Shown one piece after another: positions 1 to 7,039 of a stretch of 27,416 bases of DNA. The position numbers and the translations under genes are program-made. The stretch comes from Spyradocola sp034113365 (GTDB taxonomy: Bacteria > Bacillota > Clostridia > Christensenellales > UBA1750): the NCBI GenBank assembly GCA_034113365.1, contig JAXEXP010000171.1:1-27416 (forward strand), in the 5' to 3' direction. Positions within the stretch are counted from its first letter, which is position 1. Each line of letters begins with the position of its first letter. A model generated the notes under the pieces. The model did no database searches. It was given only the letters and a program-made list of their open reading frames with translations, and was not told the DNA's origin.

Positions 1-1
1 C

Positions 2-1717
2 AGGCGATACCTGCATTTTGCGATCCTCGCCGCGCTGTTCATGGTGGGCGAGGTGATGATGGACCTGATCCAGCCCGGCATCATGAGCCGCATCGTGGAT
101 GAAGGCGTGCTGGGCACGACCACAGGCGGCGTGGGCAACCTGCGCCTCATCTGGCAGCTTGGGCTGCAGATGATGGGGCTGGTGATCGTGGGCGGCCTGA
201 GCGGCTCGCTCAACAACGTGTTCGTGCACATCTCCAGCCAGAACATCGGCAACGAGATGCGCAAGGACTGCTTCCGCAACATCATGGCCTTCTCCTTCCC
301 GCAGGTGGACGGCTACACCACCGGCTCTCTGGTCACGCGCGTGACCAACGACGTGACGCAGGTGCAGAACTTCATCGCGCAGTTCGTGCGCGGCATGATC
401 CGCACCACGCTGCTGACGGTGGGCAGCATCGTGTTCATGTTCAGGCTGGACGCGCGCTTTGGCTGGGTGGTGCTGTGCGCGCTGCCCTTCATGCTGGGCT
501 GCATGACGCTGTGCTTGAGCAAGGCCAATCCTCTCTTTGAGAAGCTGCAGGCGCAGCTGGACCGCATCAACAGCATCATGCAGGAGGACGTGTCGGGCAT
601 CCGCATCATCAAGGCCTGCGTGCGCGAGGTCTACGAAAAGCTGCGCTTTGGCAAGGCCAACGACGAGCTGGTGGGCACGCAGCTGTCGGTGCTCATCATC
701 TTTGCGTTCATGAACCCCGTGATGAATGCGCTGATGTACATCGTGGTGGTCATCATCCTGCTGATGGGCTCCTACCAGGTGACGGCGGGCGCGACTACGC
801 CGGGCGTCATCATGGCGGCCATCACCTACACCACGCAGCTGCTCAACGGCATCCTGTCGCTGGTGATGCTGTTCCAGAGCATCTCGCGCGGCGTGGTGTC
901 CTGGAAGCGCGTCAAAGAGGTGCTGGACAGCAAGCCGCAGCTGGAGGACGGCCCCTGCGAGGGCCCGACCGAGGCGCGCGGCAAGATCGAATTTAGAAAC
1001 GTTTCCTTTGCCTACCCCGGCAGCAGCCGCAAGGTGCTCCGGGACGTCAGCCTGACCATAGAGCCCGGCCAGACGGTGGCCATCATGGGCGTCACGGGCA
1101 GCGGCAAGACCACCGTGGTCAACCTGCTGATGCGCTTTTACGACCCGGACAGCGGCCGCATCCGCATCAACGGCCAGAGCATCGCCGACGTGTCGCGCGC
1201 CAGCCTGCGCCATGACGTGGCCATCGTGCTGCAGGACACCGTGCTCTTCTCCGACACCGTGGGCAACAACCTGACCTACGGCAACGCGGAGGCGTCGCGG
1301 GCGCAGCTGGAGGAGGCCGTGCGCATGAGCCGCTGCCGCGAGATCGTCGACCGGCTGCCCGAGGGCTACGACACCTTCCTCACCGGCGCGGGCGCCAACT
1401 TAAGCCAGGGCCAGCGTCAGCTGCTTGCCATCGCGCGGGCCTTCGTGGCCGACCCCCGCATCCTGATCCTGGACGAGGCCACCTCCAATGTCGATACCCG
1501 CACGGAAAAGGCCATTCAGGACGCGATGCAGCAGGTGATGCGCAACCGCACCAGCATCGTCATCGCGCACCGCCTGTCCACCATCCGCGACTCGGACTGC
1601 ATCGTGGTCATGGACAAGGGCCGCATCGTCGAGTCCGGCACCCACGACGAGCTGCTGGGCCGCAAGGGCCGCTACTACGAGCTGTACATGCCCCAGTTTG
1701 CAGGCTTTGCGACCTGA
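2..1717 (+). CDS. ABC transporter, permease/ATP-binding half-exporter (5' truncated by window edge)
   Basis: This is an ABC exporter half-transporter with a fused membrane domain and nucleotide-binding domain. The reading frame is open from base 2, so the true start lies outside the window; the first ATG at 41 falls inside a membrane helix and is not the start. The membrane domain runs to about codon 300 of the visible part. The ATPase domain follows with Walker A GVTGSGKTT, Q-loop IVLQDTVLF, signature LSQGQ, Walker B ILILDEATSNVD with the catalytic Glu present, and the switch His in IVIAHRLST. The family uses ATP hydrolysis to move drugs, lipids or peptides outward, and works as a homodimer or with a partner half-transporter. 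A partner gene, if there is one, would lie upstream. The substrate cannot be told from sequence. The gene ends in a terminator hairpin at 1739-1785. Confidence 0.95.
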   Translation, partial: RRYLHFAILAALFMVGEVMMDLIQPGIMSRIVDEGVLGTTTGGVGNLRLIWQLGLQMMGLVIVGGLSGSLNNVFVHISSQNIGNEMRKDCFRNIMAFSFPQVDGYTTGSLVTRVTNDVTQVQNFIAQFVRGMIRTTLLTVGSIVFMFRLDARFGWVVLCALPFMLGCMTLCLSKANPLFEKLQAQLDRINSIMQEDVSGIRIIKACVREVYEKLRFGKANDELVGTQLSVLIIFAFMNPVMNALMYIVVVIILLMGSYQVTAGATTPGVIMAAITYTTQLLNGILSLVMLFQSISRGVVSWKRVKEVLDSKPQLEDGPCEGPTEARGKIEFRNVSFAYPGSSRKVLRDVSLTIEPGQTVAIMGVTGSGKTTVVNLLMRFYDPDSGRIRINGQSIADVSRASLRHDVAIVLQDTVLFSDTVGNNLTYGNAEASRAQLEEAVRMSRCREIVDRLPEGYDTFLTGAGANLSQGQRQLLAIARAFVADPRILILDEATSNVDTRTEKAIQDAMQQVMRNRTSIVIAHRLSTIRDSDCIVVMDKGRIVESGTHDELLGRKGRYYELYMPQFAGFAT

Positions 1718-1738
1718 CGCCATCCCAAAAGAGAAAGC

Positions 1739-1785
1739 ATCCCGCCGCACCTTCCGGTTTTCCTGGAAGATGCGGCGGGATTTCT
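1739..1785 (+). terminator. Rho-independent terminator after the ABC transporter gene
   Basis: The arm CCCGCCGCA (1741-1749) pairs with TGCGGCGGG (1771-1779), extended inside by CTTCC/GGAAG and outside by AT/AT. The tail is only moderately T-rich (ATTTCTG). It starts about 20 bases after the stop codon and is the only such hairpin before the next promoter. Confidence 0.7.
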
Positions 1786-1823
1786 GTATTCACGGGGGCG
1801 GTGCGCCCAGAAAAGCGCGGGGC

Positions 1824-1852
1824 TTGTGCTTTGGCGGGAAACGCTGTATAAT
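1824..1852 (+). promoter_or_regulatory. Sigma-A-type promoter of the URO-D/beta-helix operon
   Basis: A perfect -10 box TATAAT (1847-1852) lies 17 bases after TTGTGC (1824-1829), which matches the first three bases of the -35 consensus. The same TTGTGC-17-TATAAT arrangement precedes the ygiQ operon at 10107-10135. The start codon is about 40 bases downstream. Confidence 0.7.
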
Positions 1853-1896
1853 GAAGGCATCCGAAGCAAAAAAACACCATAAATCGGGGGATGACC

Positions 1897-2973
1897 ATGA
1901 TCGGTACGGATTGGGAGGGCCTGGAGAGGCGCTGGCGCGCGTTTTGGGCCAGGGAGAACGACACGCCCCTGCTGGGACTGACCGCGCCCAAAGAAGGCGC
2001 AGCGCCCTTTGTCTACCCGCGGGCGCATCGCAGCGTGGCGGAGCGCTGGCATGACGTGGAGCACCGCATCGCGCAGGCGCGGCACGGCATGGAGAGCACG
2101 TATTTCGGCGGGGACGCGTTCCCGATGGCCTTCCCCGACCTGGGGCCGGATCTCATCGGCGCCATCTGCGGCTGCGGGCTGAACTTCGGGCAAGGCACGA
2201 GCTGGGCCGAGCCGTGCGTGACGGACTGGGAGGACTTCCCGCCCATCGCGTTTGACGAAAACGACCCGTGGTTTCGCGAGATCCTTGCCATGACGCAGCG
2301 CATGGTGCAGGACGCGCAGGGCGACTACCTCGTGGGCGTGGCCGACCTGCACCCCGGCGCGGATGCGCTGGTGTCGCTGCGGGGTCCGGAGGCGCTGTGC
2401 TGCGACCTGATCGACTGCCCGGAGCTGCTGCCCGAGCGCATCCGTCAGGTGCACGCGGTGTATGCGCAGGTGTTCCGCAGGCTGAGCGACGCCATCGCGC
2501 CTGCGCAGCGCGGCTCCACCAACTGGATGGGCATCTGGCGGCCCGACGGCGACTGGTACGTCACGTCCGCCGACTTCGGCGCGCTCATTGGCCCGAAGGA
2601 TTTTGAGTACATCGTGCTGCCCGCCATCGAGGCGGAGCTGGAATACCTGCCCGCGAGCATCTACCACCTGGACGGCCCCGGCGCGCTGCGCCATCTGGAC
2701 CGGCTGCTGGAGCTGGACAAGCTGGACGGCGTGCAGTGGGTGCAGGGCGCGGGCGCGCCCCCGCCGCGCGCGTGGCTGGAGGTCTACAAGAAGATCCAGC
2801 GCGCGGGCAAGCTGCTGCAGGTGACGGAATGCCCGCCCGAGGACCTGCTGCTGCTCTGCCGGGAGCTGGAGCCGGAGGGGCTGCACATCTCCTGCCGCGC
2901 GGACAGCGAGCAGCAGGCGCGGGAGCTGGAGGCCGCCGTGCGCCGCTTCTACGGGAAGGACAGTGCCCAATGA
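1897..2973 (+). CDS. URO-D-superfamily protein (methyltransferase-like)
   Basis: This 358-residue protein resembles the uroporphyrinogen-decarboxylase superfamily branch that includes corrinoid-dependent methyltransferases, and more closely the group often labelled in databases 'trimethylamine corrinoid protein 2'. That label is inherited and has no clear functional proof. Visible marks are the YHLDGPGALRHLDRLLEL block, with a His near residue 257 at the expected metal-ligand strand, followed by DGVQWVQGAG and an APPPRAWLEVYKKIQ segment. The usual Cys ligands are not evident. It is almost certainly not the haem enzyme HemE, because the N-terminal substrate motif of that enzyme is absent. Two ATGs are possible (1891, 1897). 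GGGGG at 1886-1890 touches the first but sits 6 bases before the second, so 1897 is preferred. The stop overlaps the next gene by 4 bases (ATGA), indicating coupled translation. No signal peptide is seen, so it is cytoplasmic. Confidence 0.75.
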   Translation: MIGTDWEGLERRWRAFWARENDTPLLGLTAPKEGAAPFVYPRAHRSVAERWHDVEHRIAQARHGMESTYFGGDAFPMAFPDLGPDLIGAICGCGLNFGQGTSWAEPCVTDWEDFPPIAFDENDPWFREILAMTQRMVQDAQGDYLVGVADLHPGADALVSLRGPEALCCDLIDCPELLPERIRQVHAVYAQVFRRLSDAIAPAQRGSTNWMGIWRPDGDWYVTSADFGALIGPKDFEYIVLPAIEAELEYLPASIYHLDGPGALRHLDRLLELDKLDGVQWVQGAGAPPPRAWLEVYKKIQRAGKLLQVTECPPEDLLLLCRELEPEGLHISCRADSEQQARELEAAVRRFYGKDSAQ

Positions 2974-4331
2974 AGGACAGCAGGCAGGACATCGAACGCA
3001 GGCTGAACGCCGCAAGGGGGCGCGCCGCAGAGCGCATCGCCGCGCTGCACGACCACGTCAGCCTTACGGAATACCGCGCACTGGTGAAGGTCGTGGACGG
3101 CCGCGAGGTCTGGAGCGACGCGCTGCAGCGGGCGCTGGACGAGCATCAGGTGGTGGCGATCCCCGCCCGCGGCGAGCCGTACTTCCTCGACCGCCAGATC
3201 GTGATCGGCTCCGACCGGCGCATCGAGGCGGACGGCGCGACCATTCGCCAAACGCCCGGCTGCCGCGTGCTGATGCTGCGCAACCGCAGCTGCGCCGACG
3301 GCACCCACGCGCCCATCCGCGGCGTCAAAAGGGACGCGAACCTCTCCATCCGCGGCGGGCGCTGGGAGGAATCGCGCAGCGAGCGCGCGGGGTATGGCAA
3401 AAGCGGCATGTTCGACGAGGCGCGCAGCCTGTTCGGCGTGTCTACGCTGTTTTTGTTCAACAATATGGAGGATCTGACGCTGGAGGACGTCACCTTAGCC
3501 CACACGGGCGGGTTCGCGGTGCAGATCGGCGACGTGAAAGGCGCGTTCTTCGAGCGCATCCGCTTTGACAGCTGCTACGCGGACGGGCTGCACATAAACG
3601 GCAACACCGAGAATCTGCTCTGCCGCGACGTCAAGGGCGAGGTGGGCGACGATCTGGTCGCGCTCAACGCCTACGACTGGCAGAATTCCTCCGTGAACTT
3701 CGGGCCCATCCAAACGGCGCTGTGTCAGGGGTTGGAGCTGGCCGAATCCAGCCGCTACAAGGCGCTGCGCATCGAGCCGGGGCGGTATTTTTACGACGAC
3801 GGCAGCTCGGTGGATTGTTCGATTTCCGACGCCATCTTTCGCGACGTCCGCGGCATCCGCACCTTCAAGCTGTACTATCAGACGCCGCGCTACCGGCTTG
3901 GCGAAGCGCCCGAGCGCGGCGGCGTGGGCAGCGCGGACAACCTGTTTTTCGAGGACGTCGCGGTGGACCTGTGCGCGCCCATCGACCCCTTTGACGCGTA
4001 TCTCCGCTCCGACCCCGTGCGCGGCAGCATCGCGGCGTTCGAGCTGGGCGCGAACATCGGGCGCATCCGGCTGGAAAACATCGATCTTACGCTGCACAGG
4101 GAGCAGTTCCCCTGCTCCTACCTGCTCTGCTGCGGGCCGAAGTCCATCGTTTACGAAGGGGATGAGATCTTCGACCCGTACGTCTCGTGCAGGGTCGGGC
4201 GGCTGGAGCTGCGCGGCATCCGCGTAAACGGGCAGCCGGCAGCGTCCGCGGAGGGGCTTGTGCGGGAGATCGACCTGACCGCTCTGCACGGCGGCCGGGG
4301 ACAGATCGAGCAAATCGTGTTTGAAAAATGA
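2970..4331 (+). CDS. GH28-like right-handed beta-helix protein, cytoplasmic
   Basis: This 453-residue protein has the look of a pectate-lyase/polygalacturonase-type parallel beta-helix, with repeating short strands and turns from about residue 60 to the end. The segment around D205 (YADGLHINGN) and the GDD at 226-228 match the Asp pattern of GH28 polygalacturonases, where the acids are 21-22 residues apart (22-23 here). The catalytic His loop (GHG) is not found after the GDD, and the RIK substrate motif reads R267-I-E269. It may therefore be a GH28 relative with altered chemistry, an epimerase/lyase-type helix, or a binding protein. There is no signal peptide, so its substrate would be intracellular, presumably an imported oligosaccharide. 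The start ATG at 2970 overlaps the previous stop and has GGGAAGGA at 2953-2960. An in-frame upstream extension to 2736 lies inside the preceding gene and is rejected. Confidence 0.8.
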   Translation: MKDSRQDIERRLNAARGRAAERIAALHDHVSLTEYRALVKVVDGREVWSDALQRALDEHQVVAIPARGEPYFLDRQIVIGSDRRIEADGATIRQTPGCRVLMLRNRSCADGTHAPIRGVKRDANLSIRGGRWEESRSERAGYGKSGMFDEARSLFGVSTLFLFNNMEDLTLEDVTLAHTGGFAVQIGDVKGAFFERIRFDSCYADGLHINGNTENLLCRDVKGEVGDDLVALNAYDWQNSSVNFGPIQTALCQGLELAESSRYKALRIEPGRYFYDDGSSVDCSISDAIFRDVRGIRTFKLYYQTPRYRLGEAPERGGVGSADNLFFEDVAVDLCAPIDPFDAYLRSDPVRGSIAAFELGANIGRIRLENIDLTLHREQFPCSYLLCCGPKSIVYEGDEIFDPYVSCRVGRLELRGIRVNGQPAASAEGLVREIDLTALHGGRGQIEQIVFEK

Positions 4332-4344
4332 GGAGGTTTACACC

Positions 4345-5580
4345 ATGAGCATCAGCGCAAAGGATAGGGAACGGCTGCGCACGCTGGCCGCGCAGCAGAT
4401 GGAGCTGAGCCAGAGCGAGCGCAACCGCAGGCTGTATAAAGAATGGGTGGCGTTCGGCAACCGCGAGCCGGGCGCGCGGCCCATGCTGACGATAGAGCTT
4501 GGCACCTTCCAGGGGGAGATGCTGGACCCGCTGATGCAGTGCGAGGGCGAGGAGGCGCGGCGCATCGAGGTGCGCCTGCTGGAGAAGATGTTCAACTTCC
4601 AGCACTTCGGGGACGACTTCCTGGTGCCCGACCACTACGGCGTGGGCACGCACGCCGAGTTCATCCCCTTTAACCTCCCGCCGCGCCGCCACGATCAGCC
4701 GGGCAGCATCGCTTACAGCTACGATCCCTATCTGGTGGATCTGGAGGAGGACTTCCACAAGCTGGGCAAGTCGGTCTACCACATCGACGAGGCGGGCACG
4801 CAGGCGGAGCTGACGCAGGCGGAGGAGCTGTTTGGCGACATACTGCCCGTCAAGCGCCAGTGGGACGGCTTCTACATCTGCCCGACGCAGGACATCGTGC
4901 ACATCATGCGGATGGAGGACCTGTACATGGCGCTCTACGACGCCGAGGAGCTGGTGCATCGCATGATGGATATGCTCACCGACGACTACCTGGCGTTCAT
5001 GGCGCTCTACGAGCAGGCGGGGCTGCTGCAGCCCACTGTGCGCGACGAGCACCTGGCGCAGGGCAGCTACTGCTTCACGGGCGACCTGCCGAGCGACAAC
5101 GTGCACAGCTTTTCGCAGGTGTGGGGCTATCTGGACTCGCAGGAGACCAGCGCCATCTCGCCGCAGATGTTCCGCGACCACTTCTTCCCGTACTATAAGA
5201 AGCTGGCGGAGAAATTCGGCCTGCTGTCCTACGGCTGCTGCGAGCCGGTGCACGGCATCTGGGACGAATGCCTGTCCACGCTGCCCAACCTGGGCAAGGT
5301 GTCCATCTCGCCGTGGTGCGACGAGCGCATGATGGGCGAGCGCCTGCGCGGCAAGCGCACCGTCTACCTGCGCAAGCCCCCGGCAACGCTGCTGGGCAGC
5401 CCCGGCGCGCTGGATGAGGACGCCGTCACCGCCTGCATGGAAAAGACCGCCGAGGCCGCGTCGGGCTGCCGTCTGGAGCTGGCCCAGCGCGACGTCTACC
5501 AGATCGGTCAGGGCCCGCAGAAGGTCGCCCGCTACGTGCAGCTCATCCGCGAGGCCTTTGACCGCAAATATAAGCCGTAA
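4345..5580 (+). CDS. URO-D-superfamily protein, second type, with C-C-x-x-x-H and C motif
   Basis: This 411-residue protein is a second URO-D-superfamily member, clearly different in sequence from the one at 1897. The motif GCCEPVHG (C298, C299, H303) and a later Cys in SPWCD (C325) resemble the zinc-ligand pattern of cobamide-dependent methyltransferases such as MtaA, in which a zinc thiolate activates the methyl acceptor. This is a family-level inference and the true substrate is unknown. The N-terminal 35 residues are helical and charged. The start is ATG 4345, with AGGAGG at 4331-4336; a TTG at 4321 in the same frame lies before that site and is rejected. It follows the beta-helix gene by 13 bases and is the last gene of the three-gene operon. 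No corrinoid-binding protein (DxHxxG) is encoded next to it. Confidence 0.8.
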   Translation: MSISAKDRERLRTLAAQQMELSQSERNRRLYKEWVAFGNREPGARPMLTIELGTFQGEMLDPLMQCEGEEARRIEVRLLEKMFNFQHFGDDFLVPDHYGVGTHAEFIPFNLPPRRHDQPGSIAYSYDPYLVDLEEDFHKLGKSVYHIDEAGTQAELTQAEELFGDILPVKRQWDGFYICPTQDIVHIMRMEDLYMALYDAEELVHRMMDMLTDDYLAFMALYEQAGLLQPTVRDEHLAQGSYCFTGDLPSDNVHSFSQVWGYLDSQETSAISPQMFRDHFFPYYKKLAEKFGLLSYGCCEPVHGIWDECLSTLPNLGKVSISPWCDERMMGERLRGKRTVYLRKPPATLLGSPGALDEDAVTACMEKTAEAASGCRLELAQRDVYQIGQGPQKVARYVQLIREAFDRKYKP

Positions 5581-5951
5581 ACTACCAAAAAACGACCGCC
5601 GCATCCGGGAAGAAGCCGGGTGTGGCGGTCGGTGTTGTTTTGGCGGGGGGACGACCTCATCAGTCGCTGCGGCGACAGCTTCCCCTAGGAGGGGAAGCCA
5701 AAGGAACGGCAGCCGCATCCGGGAAGAAGCCGGGTGTGGCGGTCGGCGTTGTTTTGGCGGGGAGACGACCTCATCAGTCGCTGCGGCGACAGCTTCCCCT
5801 AGGAGGGGAAGCCAAAGGAACGACCGCCGCATCCGGGAAGAAGCCGGGTGTGGCGGTCGTGGTTGTTTTGGCGGGGGGACACCTCATCAGGCGCCTGCGG
5901 GCGCCAGCTTCCCCTCAAGGGGAAGCCAAAGGAAGGTTACGCGTTATCCTT
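5581..5951. other. 371-bp intergenic gap between convergent genes, filled by a tandem repeat
   Basis: No credible gene lies here. Open frames crossing it are by-products of high GC and of a repeat unit (114 bp) divisible by three. The three repeat units are annotated separately. The first unit sits directly downstream of the URO-D operon, so its hairpin and T-rich tail may also end that transcript. Confidence 0.8.
5593..5934. repeat. Three tandem 114-bp hairpin-rich units
   Basis: Units start at 5593, 5707 and 5821, an exact period of 114. Each unit holds three hairpins in order. H1 pairs CGACCGCCGCATCCGG with CCGGGTGTGGCGGTCG around GAAGAAG and is followed by GTTGTTTT. H2 is GTCGC-TGCG-GCGAC. 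H3 is CTTCCCCT/AGGGGAAG. In unit 3, H2 changes to GGCGCC-TGCG-GGCGCC, altered on both sides so that pairing is kept, and H3 has a shorter loop. Units 1 and 2 are nearly identical, unit 3 more diverged. H2 plus H3 resemble interspersed palindromic elements that I recall from gut Clostridia, but I cannot confirm this by search. The array lies between the 3' ends of two convergent genes. Confidence 0.9.
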
Positions 5952-6875
5952 TTATTTCTGCTGGCTGGCGACCAGCGCGGCGAAGTAGGTGCGCAGCGCC
6001 TTGAGCGTGTCCTTGTCGGGCTGGTAGGTGGTCTGGGTGCCGTCGCTGTAATAGAGCGTCAGCGAGGTGCCGGTCTCCTTGCGGCTGCTGCGCTCGGGCA
6101 GGGCTTCGACGTTCAGACCCTGACAGACCGTGGCGATGTCCTCCCATGCCTGCGCGTCCACGCGGCCGTTGTAGGAGCGCTCCGCGAGGCCCTCGTCCCA
6201 GTAGGCGAACAGGTAGAATTCCCCGTTAAGGTCGGCATTGTCCACCGGCGTGCACTGGTAGGAATACTTCTCACCGAACAGGCGCGGCTTGTTCCAGAAG
6301 TAGATGCCCGAGAGGCGGGGCACTTCGTAGCGCGGGATCTCGCGGCCGATGGGCTCAGCCAGCTCCTCCAGCAGCGCGGCGAGCGTCGAAAAGCGGCGAT
6401 CGCTGGGGTGGGAGTATTGCACGCGCGTCTGCTGACCGTCCTTTTCCCACGTCAGTGCGAAGGCGAACGTGTCGCCGCCGTCCTGCACCATCAGCATCTC
6501 GGGCAGCACGGAATCCGCCAGCTCCGCCAGCGGCACGACGGGCTTCAGGCTGTCCGCCAGCTCTTGTACGACAGCGTCCAGTTCCTGCCACTGTTCGGGC
6601 GCGATGGCGACGTCGGCAAGCTCCGTCATCTCGTCGGCCTCCCAGTCCTCGTAGGGCCAGTAGCGCGCGGTGACGATGCGCGACGGCTTCACGTCGATGG
6701 AGAAGGCCGTGTGCGCCACCATGCCGCTGCTGTACGAATACTCGATGCGCACCAGCGTGCCGGGGTCGGCGGGGGTTGCGGACGGCGTGCCGGACGAAGC
6801 GGGCGAGCAGCCCGCCATCGCGGAGAGCAGAAGCAGCAGCGCGAGCGCGCCGGAGAGCTTGCGAGCGGTGTACAT
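5952..6875 (-). CDS. Putative lipoprotein of unknown function
   Basis: This 307-residue protein begins with a lipoprotein signal: MYTARK, a hydrophobic stretch, then the lipobox AMAG-C with the lipidated Cys at 23, followed by a Ser/Thr/Pro-rich linker (residues 24-37). The mature part has about 270 residues, mostly beta/alpha with many Tyr and Trp (for example YSYSSGMV, RYWPYEDWE, GIYFWNKP), and no motif I recognise. It should be anchored on the outer face of the cytoplasmic membrane. The start is ATG 6875, with GGGGAGGA upstream; longer in-frame starts would put sequence before the signal peptide. A promoter is visible at 6916-6944. It is transcribed convergently with the URO-D operon and divergently from the ACT/MBL gene. 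Confidence 0.85.
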   Translation of the reverse strand: MYTARKLSGALALLLLLSAMAGCSPASSGTPSATPADPGTLVRIEYSYSSGMVAHTAFSIDVKPSRIVTARYWPYEDWEADEMTELADVAIAPEQWQELDAVVQELADSLKPVVPLAELADSVLPEMLMVQDGGDTFAFALTWEKDGQQTRVQYSHPSDRRFSTLAALLEELAEPIGREIPRYEVPRLSGIYFWNKPRLFGEKYSYQCTPVDNADLNGEFYLFAYWDEGLAERSYNGRVDAQAWEDIATVCQGLNVEALPERSSRKETGTSLTLYYSDGTQTTYQPDKDTLKALRTYFAALVASQQK

Positions 6876-6915
6876 GGACAGATTCCTCCCCAGATGGATG
6901 GTTTTCCTCCCCTTC

Positions 6916-6944
6916 ATTATATCTGCCGCCGGCGCGCCTGTCCA
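6916..6944 (-). promoter_or_regulatory. Sigma-A-type promoter of the lipoprotein gene
   Basis: Read on the minus strand: TGGACA (6944-6939), 17 bases, TATAAT (6921-6916), then the ribosome site and ATG 6875. It lies back-to-back with the plus-strand promoter at 6978-7006. Confidence 0.75.
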
Positions 6945-6977
6945 CCCAAAAAAGGCGCGATTTTTACACATTTGCGC

Positions 6978-7006
6978 CTGCAAAGCGCGCGGGGGCACGC
7001 TATAAT
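6978..7006 (+). promoter_or_regulatory. Promoter of the ACT/metallo-beta-lactamase gene
   Basis: A perfect -10 box TATAAT is at 7001-7006. The -35 hexamer at the 17-base distance is the weak CTGCAA (6978-6983), so activity may depend on more than core promoter recognition. The GTG start is 33 bases downstream. Confidence 0.6.
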
Positions 7007-7039
7007 AAGCCGTAAACGGTTTTGGGGGAGGGACGGAAC

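Noticed and set aside
1891..1896. Start of the first URO-D gene at the upstream ATG
   Set aside because: GGGGG ends directly before this ATG, leaving no spacing; ATG 1897 has the usual 6 bases.
1897..2973. HemE (true uroporphyrinogen decarboxylase)
   Set aside because: The N-terminal substrate-binding motif of HemE is missing, and no other haem genes are near; the protein fits the methyltransferase-like side of the superfamily better.
4087..5832. Minus-strand open frame of 581 codons opposite the second URO-D gene
   Set aside because: Antisense to a gene with clear family motifs and a strong ribosome site; its N-terminal repeats are only the 114-bp units read backwards.
5593..5934. CRISPR array
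   Set aside because: Repeats are 114 bp, tandem, palindromic throughout and without unique spacers; no cas genes are near.
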